From the NCBI GenBank assembly GCA_934446485.1, contig CAKSEM010000056.1, positions 1-8,775 on the forward strand: DNA of 8,775 bases. Reading direction: 5' to 3'. The notes beneath the pieces were generated by a model. The model saw only the letters and a program-made list of their open reading frames with translations, searched no databases and had not been told where the DNA came from. Of this stretch, positions 1 to 6,932 are shown piece by piece; positions within the stretch are counted from its first letter, which is position 1, and every line of letters begins with the position of its first letter. The stretch is from an uncultured Eubacteriales bacterium. GTDB lineage: Bacteria; Bacillota; Clostridia; Oscillospirales; CAG-272. A program made the translations under genes and the position numbers.

Positions 1-1
1 T

Positions 2-703
2 CTCAGCGGAGTTCGCGTACGCGATCTTGACTGCGCACTCTTTATAGACGACCGCAATATTGACGCTGACAGCACGGTAAAGGTAGTGAACTGCGACTTT
101 GATACACCGTGTACCGCTGTAAATCTTTACGGAAACGGTGACGGTTCGGACGCACGCACAAGACTCATCGTGCAAGGCACAAAGATTCGCGGCGGATATT
201 TCGGCATCAGCGGAAACGGCAGTACCTCAAACTACGGCACGGATATTGTAATAATGGATTCTGAGGTTGAGGGAAAGTGGGCAGCCATCTATCAGCCGCA
301 GCGCGATTCCAAAACAGCCGTATCCGGCAGTAAGCTCACAGGTTACACCGGAGCTGTGGTCAAAGGCGGAACGGTGACCTTTACAGACAGTGAGGTAAAA
401 GGCACGGGTGCCCATGCAGAGCCGGCTGCCGCAGCAGGAGGATTTACCGATACGGGAGACGGCATATACGTCGAAGCAACGTACACATGGAGCGCCGGTG
501 TTGTACTTCACGGCGCCGGAAACCGCATATCGAGTGTGAACAGCTACGCTATCGATCTGTTCGGCGTCAAGGGGCGCGGCCCCGGACGTATGGTGTGTGA
601 CGGAGGTACTCTCGCCGGAGCGCTCGGAGCCACAAAATTTAATGACATCGGCACATTCACTGTCAGTGACAGCACTGAGCAGAACGGTAAGGTCGGTCCC
701 TGA
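2..703 (+). CDS. Right-handed beta-helix surface protein, C-terminal part (5' end outside window)
   Basis: The reading frame is open from the first bases of the window and ends in TGA, so this is the last 233 residues of a longer protein. The GTG at 86 is an internal valine, not a start. The visible part is rich in Gly, Thr, Ser and Val and falls into roughly 18-24 residue rungs with related words, such as IVIMDSEVEG and VTFTDSEVKG, each followed by a turn and a short strand (AAIYQPQ, GAVVKGG). That is the pattern of a right-handed parallel beta-helix, as in pectate-lyase-like and adhesin proteins. It ends in a short polar tail without LPXTG, a transmembrane anchor or SLH repeats, so any anchor or signal peptide must lie upstream. 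It is followed 12 bases later by a membrane-anchored protein gene, which suggests co-transcription. Function is unknown: adhesin, structural surface protein or polysaccharide-active enzyme are all possible. The fold assignment is an inference from the repeat pattern. Confidence 0.72.
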   Translation, partial: LSGVRVRDLDCALFIDDRNIDADSTVKVVNCDFDTPCTAVNLYGNGDGSDARTRLIVQGTKIRGGYFGISGNGSTSNYGTDIVIMDSEVEGKWAAIYQPQRDSKTAVSGSKLTGYTGAVVKGGTVTFTDSEVKGTGAHAEPAAAAGGFTDTGDGIYVEATYTWSAGVVLHGAGNRISSVNSYAIDLFGVKGRGPGRMVCDGGTLAGALGATKFNDIGTFTVSDSTEQNGKVGP

Positions 704-715
704 CGGAGGTAGGCG

Positions 716-1306
716 ATGAAAGAGAGAAAGAACGGCATCAGCAGACTTCCGCTGCTCGCCGTGTGTGCCGTGCTGATTGCGCTTATCATAACGGTAGGAG
801 TGACGTATGCACGTTATCAGGAGGTGCGGGATCAAAGGATCAGCTTCAGCGGCGCGGGAGTTGACGGGATTTATATAAGGAGTGCCGACGGATCCTATAC
901 GTCGCCGGATACTTGGAAAAAGGATGCGTCCGACGGATCATGGCAGCTTGAATTTCTGTTGAGCAATTCCGAGAGTGCCAACAAGGTCGCAAAGCGCACA
1001 CAAACGGCTTATGTCAGAGTCATTTCAGGTACGGCGGACATCACGTCGAATACGGTTATCGAGCTTATATGCGGCGAGGAAAGGTATACGGCGGTGCCTG
1101 AGAGGATCGATACGGAGAGCGTTATCGGACAGCGTTTCGGTGACGGAAGACTGTACAGATTCTTTAATCAGTCGGGCGAAGAGGTCACGTGGATGCTCGT
1201 CGGCGGCAGAAGTTCCGATCTCATGATGAAGCTTCGTGTTAAAAACGGGGCTGAAGGGGCATCGTATACGATTGTAGCCGAGCGTGCCGTGCAGAATGCC
1301 GGATGA
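716..1306 (+). CDS. Exported or membrane-anchored protein of unknown function, possibly TasA/camelysin-like
   Basis: A 196-residue protein with a basic N-terminus (MKERKNGISR), one hydrophobic segment at about residues 11-29 and then TYARYQ, followed by a hydrophilic beta-rich domain. GGAGGT at 705-710 lies five bases before the ATG, which supports this start. The upstream gene ends at 703, so the two probably share a message. The layout recalls SipW-processed, TasA/camelysin-type fibre proteins: long signal segment ending in an aromatic/Arg motif, then a small beta-sandwich with a late F-N-x-S-G-E-E turn (150-156) and a hydrophobic strand near 168-175. That resemblance is by eye only and no defining motif was confirmed. 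If the segment is not cleaved, the domain would face outward, tethered to the membrane. I do not recognise a family with certainty. The following gene is also exported, so a shared surface assembly is plausible. Confidence 0.8.
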   Translation: MKERKNGISRLPLLAVCAVLIALIITVGVTYARYQEVRDQRISFSGAGVDGIYIRSADGSYTSPDTWKKDASDGSWQLEFLLSNSESANKVAKRTQTAYVRVISGTADITSNTVIELICGEERYTAVPERIDTESVIGQRFGDGRLYRFFNQSGEEVTWMLVGGRSSDLMMKLRVKNGAEGASYTIVAERAVQNAG

Positions 1307-1352
1307 GGCGCGGATAACTCATACACACTTTAGATGAAAGGAGGAGACGATC

Positions 1353-2546
1353 ATGAGACGGCATACGGCTCTGATTTTTGCGCTGACTTTGACTGCTGCG
1401 TGTGCGGCGACGTTCGGACGAGCTTTTGCACGCCCGGAGGGGATCGGCAGCTGGACCGGCAGAATACCGGAAACTGTCGAAAACGATAATACGTCGGAGG
1501 CGGAGCAGATTCTGACCGAGTCGGGGCTCCATGTTCGGATGGGTGCACCGAACGGCGAGGTTACGGTCAACCTCGGAGTGGTCGGCGGCAGCTTCGACGT
1601 TATGATTCCCGACGGGGAAGAGTGGGTCGGAGCAGATGTCGACGTGAGATCGGGCGTGCTGACGATACGCTCGTCGCTATCCTCACAAAATACGAATCCG
1701 TCCGACGATACGGCGACTCGAGCAGATTCTGCCGAGACCGCAGAGTTGACGGGCGACGGCAGCGATACCGCTGAGACTGAGACAACCGAAGTTACGAAAG
1801 AAACGGAAACTATCGAATCGGTACAGGAGCCGAAAAACGCTCCCACGCGCCCCGATTCGGTTACGGTGACCGTTAAAAATACTACGGATGACGGCAAGGT
1901 GCTGTGGGCGGATTTTTTGATCTGCGCAGACACAGACGGGACTGCGCAGGGCAGCATTACGCTTGACGGTGCGCTGACATACTATAATCCGAAGGTGCCG
2001 ATCCCTGTCAGGAGCAGCGGTGAGGCTTGCACACTTCTGCTGAACGGCGGAATGTTTCCTTCAGGCACAAAGTATCGCTCGGATAACGGTGAATATCTCC
2101 TGATGTGTGATGATTATCTGCATATTCCCGCAAATACGGATGTACTGATCGATCTGTCCGGAACCCAAATTTCCGGTGATATCGATATCGGTGGACATAG
2201 CCTTACCTATTATGCCATTCCGAAGCTCTCAAGTGAGAGGGCATATATCATAGGTAATACAGAACTAGTGCTTCCGATGCGCTACACGTGGGGCGGAATT
2301 TCTCCGACGGTCAAGCCGGAACGGTTAAAGGTTTCCCCTACAGGGACTGCGACGTATGAGCCCGCCGACGGTGTGAAGATTACGCCTGACAGCGACGGAC
2401 GTGAGATACGCCTGACGGCGGACGGAGGGAGCGCCGGTACATACCGAGTGACTCTTACGTGGTCTCTTGCCGACGGCACAGAGCTTTATAGGATGAAAAT
2501 ACCGTTCTATATCATGTATGACAGCGTTATACCTGACGTAGAGTGA
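1353..2546 (+). CDS. Secreted two-part protein with acidic Thr/Glu-rich linker, function unknown
   Basis: A 397-residue protein that begins with a typical signal peptide: MRR, a hydrophobic core at about residues 5-21, and likely cleavage after A-F-A at residue 26. Cys17 follows LTAA, but the Thr at -3 makes a lipobox unlikely. AAAGGAGGA at 1337-1345, seven bases before the ATG, fixes the start. After a short beta-rich N-terminal part (about 58-107) comes a low-complexity stretch at about 108-169, dominated by Thr, Glu, Asp, Ser and Ala. A larger domain (170-397) then opens with V-T-V-T-V-K-N-T and ends with a strand-rich segment (R365-V-T-L-T-W, then K382-I-P-F-Y-I). The linker looks like an extended wall-spanning spacer. 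No LPXTG, SLH or catalytic motif is visible. It lies 46 bases after the preceding gene and is the last gene before a strong terminator. I do not recognise the family. Extracellular location is well supported; the role is not. Confidence 0.82.
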   Translation: MRRHTALIFALTLTAACAATFGRAFARPEGIGSWTGRIPETVENDNTSEAEQILTESGLHVRMGAPNGEVTVNLGVVGGSFDVMIPDGEEWVGADVDVRSGVLTIRSSLSSQNTNPSDDTATRADSAETAELTGDGSDTAETETTEVTKETETIESVQEPKNAPTRPDSVTVTVKNTTDDGKVLWADFLICADTDGTAQGSITLDGALTYYNPKVPIPVRSSGEACTLLLNGGMFPSGTKYRSDNGEYLLMCDDYLHIPANTDVLIDLSGTQISGDIDIGGHSLTYYAIPKLSSERAYIIGNTELVLPMRYTWGGISPTVKPERLKVSPTGTATYEPADGVKITPDSDGREIRLTADGGSAGTYRVTLTWSLADGTELYRMKIPFYIMYDSVIPDVE

Positions 2547-2583
2547 AACGGGCACGGCATTTTGCTGCTGTGCCCGTTTTTGT
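2546..2583 (+). terminator. Intrinsic terminator of the first gene cluster
   Basis: The arms at 2546-2559 and 2566-2579 pair over 14 bp with one G-T pair and a six-base loop. The core is ACGGGCAC against GTGCCCGT, followed by a T run at 2577-2581. The hairpin starts on the last base of the preceding stop codon, so it should release the transcript right after translation ends. Confidence 0.9.
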
Positions 2584-2584
2584 T

Positions 2585-2832
2585 GTATACGCGAAGTGCA
2601 GTATCGAAATATACGGACAATATTACTCAAAACATCGTCGTACTTTGCGACAGCGGACGTTTTTATGTTCTATACAATCAAGAAAGCCATAGCGGAATTA
2701 ATTCGACAGGTATTAATATACAATTAAAAACATATGCAAGCTTGATGATGGCATTGTTAATAAAGGTATTTTCGCGATTTTGACTAGCGATATTGCACAA
2801 AACCATGCGCGAAAAAACGTTGCATATGACGA
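2585..2832. other. AT-rich intergenic stretch without a supported gene
   Basis: This lies between the terminator and the next promoter. A plus-strand frame at 2562-2783 (73 codons) starts inside the terminator hairpin, lacks a ribosome binding site and has no recognisable motif, so I do not call it. The stretch holds a perfect 10-base palindrome GAATTAATTC (2695-2704), an 8-base palindrome TATTAATA (2711-2718) and a larger dyad at 2769-2815. I see no RNA gene. Confidence 0.5.
2769..2815. repeat. Nested inverted repeat upstream of the SLH operon promoter
   Basis: TTTTCGCG (2769-2776) is perfectly complementary to CGCGAAAA (2808-2815). Inside it, TTTTG (2778-2782) can pair with CAAAA (2798-2802). 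The dyad ends about 18 bases before the -35 box at 2833. No T run follows the hairpin on either strand, so it does not look like a terminator. A protein-binding site or chance symmetry are both possible. Confidence 0.35.
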
Positions 2833-2861
2833 TTGACGCTGCGGAAAACGGGTGATAAAAT
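2833..2861 (+). promoter_or_regulatory. Sigma-A type promoter of the SLH/beta-helix operon
   Basis: TTGACG (2833-2838) is separated by exactly 17 bases from TAAAAT (2856-2861). TG at 2853-2854 sits in the extended -10 position. The predicted transcription start is near 2868, giving a leader of about 43 bases before the ATG at 2911. It is the best promoter match in the 364-base gap, and the terminator upstream makes an independent promoter necessary. Confidence 0.75.
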
Positions 2862-2877
2862 ATTAATCGAATTAATA
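2861..2877. promoter_or_regulatory. Candidate operator: inverted repeat at the predicted start site
   Basis: TATTAATCGAATTAATA is a perfect inverted repeat of two 7-base arms around CGA. It begins on the last base of the -10 box and covers the predicted transcription start. A protein bound here would block open-complex formation. The ATTAAT word also occurs at 2695-2704 and 2711-2718, about 150 bases upstream. No regulator gene is visible in the window, so the operator role is an inference. Confidence 0.45.
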
Positions 2878-2910
2878 CTGTCCGCAGGGCGGTAGGGGAG
2901 GATAATATAT

Positions 2911-4632
2911 ATGAAGCGGATATTGACAGCATTTACAGCCGCGGCACTCGTTTTGTCACTGCTCATGCTGCCCGGAATTTCGGCAGCGGCGCTGCCGTTT
3001 GAGGACGTTAGGGGCGGAGACTGGTTTTACGATGCAGTCGAGCAGATGTACAATGACGGGCTGATAAACGGACGGACGCCTACGAGGTACGATCCGCAGG
3101 GTACGATGACCCGCGCGGAGCTTGTCGTGCTCATGTCCCGCATATCGGGCGAGGATGTTTCGAATTTCGGTATTTATGCCGACGGCTTCGGAGATGTCGG
3201 ACAGAACTCGTGGTATAGGAGCTATGTCGGATGGGCGGCACGGCGCGGACTGGTAAACGGATATGACGGCGGAAGGACATTCAAGCCGGAATCTCCGATA
3301 CTCAGACAAGAGTTTGCGGCGTTGGTTGTACGTCTTACGGACTACTTGGACTCCGTACTGCCGCGCGAACCCAAGATCGAAAAATTCTCGGATGCAAATG
3401 ATATTCCCGGATGGGCTGCCGACAATATTGAAGAGCTGCGCGTGACGGGACTTGCAGCCGGCGACGAGAGAGGGCGCTTTAATCCAGGAGCAACGCTTAC
3501 GCGCGCAGAAGCGGCTATGCTTCTGTCGCGCTTTACGGCAGCGCTTAAGCTTGATCCGATGTACGGCATATTTGACCGTGCGGAGGAAATCTCTGAAACT
3601 GTCGAAAACGGTCGGATCGTAATCTTTGCAGGTGCTGCCGAGAGCCTGACTGCCGACAGTCTGAACGATCTGATCCTTGCTGCGCTCGGGCTTGATCGCG
3701 GAACGTATGAACTGGAGCTTGATCCGGGCGAGGTTGATGCCGTGAGGCAAGGTGATTACGGAAAATTATCGCCGGGTGATCGGATCGAGACAGAACTGAC
3801 GGCAGCTGTCCGCAATAGCCTTACGGGACAGAGTACGCAGCGGCGTAAGCTGCCTCTCATCCTCGGTCGGAGTGAAGATATTCCGGAGGAGATGTACCCT
3901 GAGTTTTACTATAAGATAAAGCTTGACGGTACTGCGGAAATCACGGATTATGTGGGCAATGACAGTATCCGCACGCTTACTGTGCCGTCGTCGCTCGGCG
4001 GGGTTAAGGTCACATCTATCGGCGAGCTTGCCTTTTCCGAGTGCCGCGAGCTTGAGGCGGTGACGATTCCGAAGACGGTTACGCGTATCGGCGAGCGTGC
4101 GTTTGCGCTTTGCACATCGCTTGACGGCGTGAGTATTCCCGACTCTGTGACGGAGGTGGGACGCGCTGCGTTCTACTATTGCACATCTCTCAAGGGTGTG
4201 CGTTTGCCGAGTCGTCTCAGATACATTCCCGACTATATGTTTTATATGTGCACTTCACTTGAAAATGTCTTGCCTCCGGAGGAGTTGCGTGAGATAGGAG
4301 CATATGCGTTCTGCTGCTGCAAGCTGAGCAGTTTCGGCTTCGGCGACGGCATTGAGCGAATCGGCGACTATTCATTTGAAGGATGTGCTCTTCGCTCAGT
4401 CCGTGTTCCGGATACCTGTGATTATGTTGGAAACTGGTCGTTTTATAACTGCGCATCGCTTTCGGATGTTTATCTCGGGCGCGGGCTGACGCAACTCGGC
4501 AGCGGCATATTCTACGGCACGGCAGTGACCGATGTGTCTTACGGCGGTACGGCATCGGAATATTCCGCAATCGTGAAGAAATCGACGCTCATGGGCGATC
4601 AGAAGATAGTATGTGAAGGAGGGAACAGATAA
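2911..4632 (+). CDS. SLH-domain surface protein with BspA-type leucine-rich repeats
   Basis: A 573-residue secreted protein. GGGGAGG at 2895-2901, nine bases before the ATG, supports the start. A signal peptide (MKRILTAF, hydrophobic core to about residue 21) is likely cleaved near 26 after ISAA. Three SLH repeats follow at about 28-80, 90-146 and 158-210, with the TRAE motif in repeats 1 (67-70) and 3 (197-200) and a divergent LRQE in repeat 2 (131-134). SLH triplets bind pyruvylated secondary cell-wall polymers, so the protein should sit on the outer wall. Residues 211-330 form an unassigned, charged beta-rich spacer. From about 340 to 545 there are LRR_5 (BspA-type) repeats of 22-23 residues on the theme IG-x-x-AF-x-x-C-x-SL-x-x-V-x-IP, with one Cys per turn at 378, 401, 424, 447, 470, 492 and 514. 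Such repeats usually bind proteins or host and bacterial surfaces. Its stop overlaps the start of the next gene by one base, so the two are translationally coupled. Confidence 0.93.
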   Translation: MKRILTAFTAAALVLSLLMLPGISAAALPFEDVRGGDWFYDAVEQMYNDGLINGRTPTRYDPQGTMTRAELVVLMSRISGEDVSNFGIYADGFGDVGQNSWYRSYVGWAARRGLVNGYDGGRTFKPESPILRQEFAALVVRLTDYLDSVLPREPKIEKFSDANDIPGWAADNIEELRVTGLAAGDERGRFNPGATLTRAEAAMLLSRFTAALKLDPMYGIFDRAEEISETVENGRIVIFAGAAESLTADSLNDLILAALGLDRGTYELELDPGEVDAVRQGDYGKLSPGDRIETELTAAVRNSLTGQSTQRRKLPLILGRSEDIPEEMYPEFYYKIKLDGTAEITDYVGNDSIRTLTVPSSLGGVKVTSIGELAFSECRELEAVTIPKTVTRIGERAFALCTSLDGVSIPDSVTEVGRAAFYYCTSLKGVRLPSRLRYIPDYMFYMCTSLENVLPPEELREIGAYAFCCCKLSSFGFGDGIERIGDYSFEGCALRSVRVPDTCDYVGNWSFYNCASLSDVYLGRGLTQLGSGIFYGTAVTDVSYGGTASEYSAIVKKSTLMGDQKIVCEGGNR

Positions 4633-6881
4633 TGAAACTGCTGTATGCCGCAAAACGCAGCGTCGCCGCTGTACTTGTACCTATGCTGCTTGCAAGTGCG
4701 GTCTGTGCCGCCGATGTTAAGGTCGAGACTGATCCTTCAAGCGGTATGAAATACCGTGCCATCCTGACCGAACGTGAATCGGAGACTGATATCACTCTTC
4801 ACGAGAGTACATATTCGCCCTATTTTGATCTGCCTTCGCCGTCAATTTTCTCAGAGTATACTGATGAGCCGCGGCAGATATGCGAGGGCGACATCTATGT
4901 TTCGACGGACGGAGATGATTCCGGGAGCGGAACGGCTGAATCTCCGTTTTTGACCATAGAGCGCGCCCGTGACGAGATTCGCAGACGCCGTGAGTTCGGC
5001 ACACTGCCGGATGGAGGAGTCACTGTTTCGGTAAGGGCGGGAACTTATCACATGAAATCCGGAATTCGATTCGACTCCGGCGACGGCGGGAGTGCCGACT
5101 GTCCCGTCACTTATACCGCTTACGGCGACGGAGAGGTTATCCTTTCCGGTGCGCTTGAGCTGTCCGCTTCCGATTTTTATAAACCGTCCGACGGTGTTGC
5201 ATCGCGCTTCTGCGATGAGACATCACGTCACGTGCTTGCGGCGGATCTGAAAAAATACGGTGTAACCTCCGATATGCTTTCCCTAAATCAGACCGGGCAG
5301 GCAACGATGCGCGGAACGAATGTCGAACTGTCGGTAGACCGCGAAACATACACGCTTGCCAGATATCCCAACGACTCATTCCTGTTTTCGGACGGTATCG
5401 TTTCGAAATCCGGCAGAGCGCGGCTTATAATGACGGATGATGCGGTAGACCGCGTGTCCTCGTGGGCAAATACTGACAATGTGTGGGCACTCGGAATCAT
5501 AAATACGGATTATAATGATTCGACATCTGTCGTGTCGATCGATACGGCTTCACGTGTCCTGACGTTCAACAACGCCGATACCAACGGATACAAGCAGAAG
5601 ATGCCGTATTACTTCTTCAATGTCCCCGAGGAACTGGATGCTCCCGGAGAGTGGTATCTTGACCGAGATGAGTGTGTTCTGTATATGTATCCGAACGGAG
5701 ACATCGCAGATTCGTCGATCGAGCTTGCGTTGGGCTTCAATGATACGATAGTGAGCTTTGACGGCTGCCGATATATTACCTTTAACGGATTTACACTGAC
5801 GGGTACGCGCGGAAGCGGGCTTCGCGCGTCGAATGTTTCGGATTTTACGCTCAGTAATTGTCGATTCTACAACATTGGCAGAAATGCCGTTGACGGAACC
5901 GGAGAGCGCTGCACTGTGAGTGAATGTGAGGTATCATACGTCGGAGGAAGCGGTATTTCGTGGAGCGGCGGAGACAAAGCAACGCTCAGGCGTGCGGATA
6001 ATCTGATCGATAACAACCTTGTAACTCACTGGGGGCTTAACACACGCACATTTACGTCAGCGATTTCCGGCGGAGGACAGGGGATCACGATCAGCCACAA
6101 CGAGATGGCGTATTCGACATCGAATGCTACGGGAATGACGGGGAATATGAATGTGCTCGAATATAACCTGATCCACGACTGTACACGCTACGCCTCGGAT
6201 TGCGGTGCGTACTATAACGGCTCATCATGGACGAGCGGCGGCTGCGACATACGTTACAACTGCTTCTACAATATCGGAAGCGATATGGCGACCCCTGCTG
6301 CCATCTTCTGGGATGACGGTATGGCATACCAGCGAGCATATAAGAATTTGCTGCTCAATATATCCGGGTACGGTATTTCGATAGGCGGAGGATTCGGCAA
6401 CGCAGTTGTGAATAATGCTATAATCAACACAGGTAAGGCTCCGTATCTGTACGATGCGCGTCCGTATAACGGAAACCGTCAGGGAGATCGCTTCTATGCA
6501 CAGGACAGCAGCGGATTTATATGGAATCTGTATAAGAGTACACCGTATACGACAACGGTGTGGCGTGAGAGCTTCCCGCTGCTTGCACAGGTTCTTCAGA
6601 CGTCGAATGACAAGATTGCGCCGCACTTCGGATTCAACCCGGCGTTCAGTCTCTTCACAGATAACATCTTCATAAACCGTGAATCACTGAACGGCGGGGT
6701 CGGGGTGCAGCACATAAACTACAGCACGGATATAGACAACTACGTGTCTGATGCATCGGTGCTCGAGGACATATTTGTTGATCCCGAGCACGGTGACTAC
6801 CGACTTCGTGACGACAGTGCCGCATGGAGTGAGGTGCGCGACTTTGAAGACATTCCGTACTGGAAAATAGGCAGATACTAA
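4632..6881 (+). CDS. Secreted right-handed beta-helix protein, GH141-like glycosidase candidate
   Basis: A 749-residue secreted protein. The ATG overlaps the upstream TAA by one base (TAATG), with AAGGAGGG at 4616-4623 eight bases before it. A signal peptide covers about residues 1-26 (hydrophobic 11-24, cleavage near AVCA). A domain with IYVSTDGDDSGSGT (88-101), SPFLTIERARDEIR, a GTY at 137-139 and a VTYTAYGDG segment is the N-terminal cap seen in many secreted parallel beta-helix enzymes, including GH141. Helix rungs with N-ladder motifs run from about 375 to 600. A conserved-looking block holds SDCGAYY (Asp523) and FWDDG (Asp561, Asp562), acidic positions that by recall match the proposed catalytic pair of GH141. 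A C-terminal module ends in FVDPEHGDYRL and IPYWKIGRY, typical of this group. Founding GH141 work reported alpha-L-fucosidase and xylanase activities; the substrate here cannot be read from sequence. There is no wall anchor, so it is released or held through the SLH partner. An inactive carbohydrate-binding homologue remains possible. Confidence 0.88.
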   Translation: MKLLYAAKRSVAAVLVPMLLASAVCAADVKVETDPSSGMKYRAILTERESETDITLHESTYSPYFDLPSPSIFSEYTDEPRQICEGDIYVSTDGDDSGSGTAESPFLTIERARDEIRRRREFGTLPDGGVTVSVRAGTYHMKSGIRFDSGDGGSADCPVTYTAYGDGEVILSGALELSASDFYKPSDGVASRFCDETSRHVLAADLKKYGVTSDMLSLNQTGQATMRGTNVELSVDRETYTLARYPNDSFLFSDGIVSKSGRARLIMTDDAVDRVSSWANTDNVWALGIINTDYNDSTSVVSIDTASRVLTFNNADTNGYKQKMPYYFFNVPEELDAPGEWYLDRDECVLYMYPNGDIADSSIELALGFNDTIVSFDGCRYITFNGFTLTGTRGSGLRASNVSDFTLSNCRFYNIGRNAVDGTGERCTVSECEVSYVGGSGISWSGGDKATLRRADNLIDNNLVTHWGLNTRTFTSAISGGGQGITISHNEMAYSTSNATGMTGNMNVLEYNLIHDCTRYASDCGAYYNGSSWTSGGCDIRYNCFYNIGSDMATPAAIFWDDGMAYQRAYKNLLLNISGYGISIGGGFGNAVVNNAIINTGKAPYLYDARPYNGNRQGDRFYAQDSSGFIWNLYKSTPYTTTVWRESFPLLAQVLQTSNDKIAPHFGFNPAFSLFTDNIFINRESLNGGVGVQHINYSTDIDNYVSDASVLEDIFVDPEHGDYRLRDDSAAWSEVRDFEDIPYWKIGRY

Positions 6882-6920
6882 AAAAGAAGTGGGTGCGCCG
6901 CAGCGCGCACCCACGTCTGT
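6880..6920. terminator. Shared terminator between convergent operons
   Basis: GTGGGTGCGC (6889-6898) pairs perfectly with GCGCACCCAC (6905-6914) over a six-base loop. On the minus strand the hairpin is followed by TTCTTTTTT (complement of 6880-6888), a strong intrinsic terminator for ackA. On the plus strand the tail is only GTCTGTTT, so termination of the beta-helix operon should be weaker. It lies between the stop codons at 6881 and 6933. Confidence 0.85.
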
Positions 6921-6932
6921 TTGGCTTATATC

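Noticed and set aside
227..835. Minus-strand frame of 202 codons spanning two plus-strand genes
   Set aside because: The plus-strand frames show signal segment, ribosome binding site and repeat pattern, and the minus-strand product has none of these.
1395..1403. Possible lipoprotein site at Cys17 of the 397-residue protein
   Set aside because: The residues before the Cys are Thr-Ala-Ala rather than a hydrophobic residue at -3, and a normal cleavage site after AFA fits better.
2562..2783. Small plus-strand frame of 73 codons in the intergenic gap
   Set aside because: It starts inside the terminator hairpin, has no ribosome binding site, and its composition is that of AT-rich spacer DNA.
2769..2815. 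Terminator for a minus- or plus-strand transcript
   Set aside because: Neither strand has a T run after the hairpin arm; the A/T runs lie within the arms themselves.
2956..3750. Minus-strand frame of 264 codons opposite the SLH gene
   Set aside because: Arg/His/Ser-rich shadow of a gene whose SLH repeats are clear on the plus strand; no promoter or ribosome binding site on its strand.
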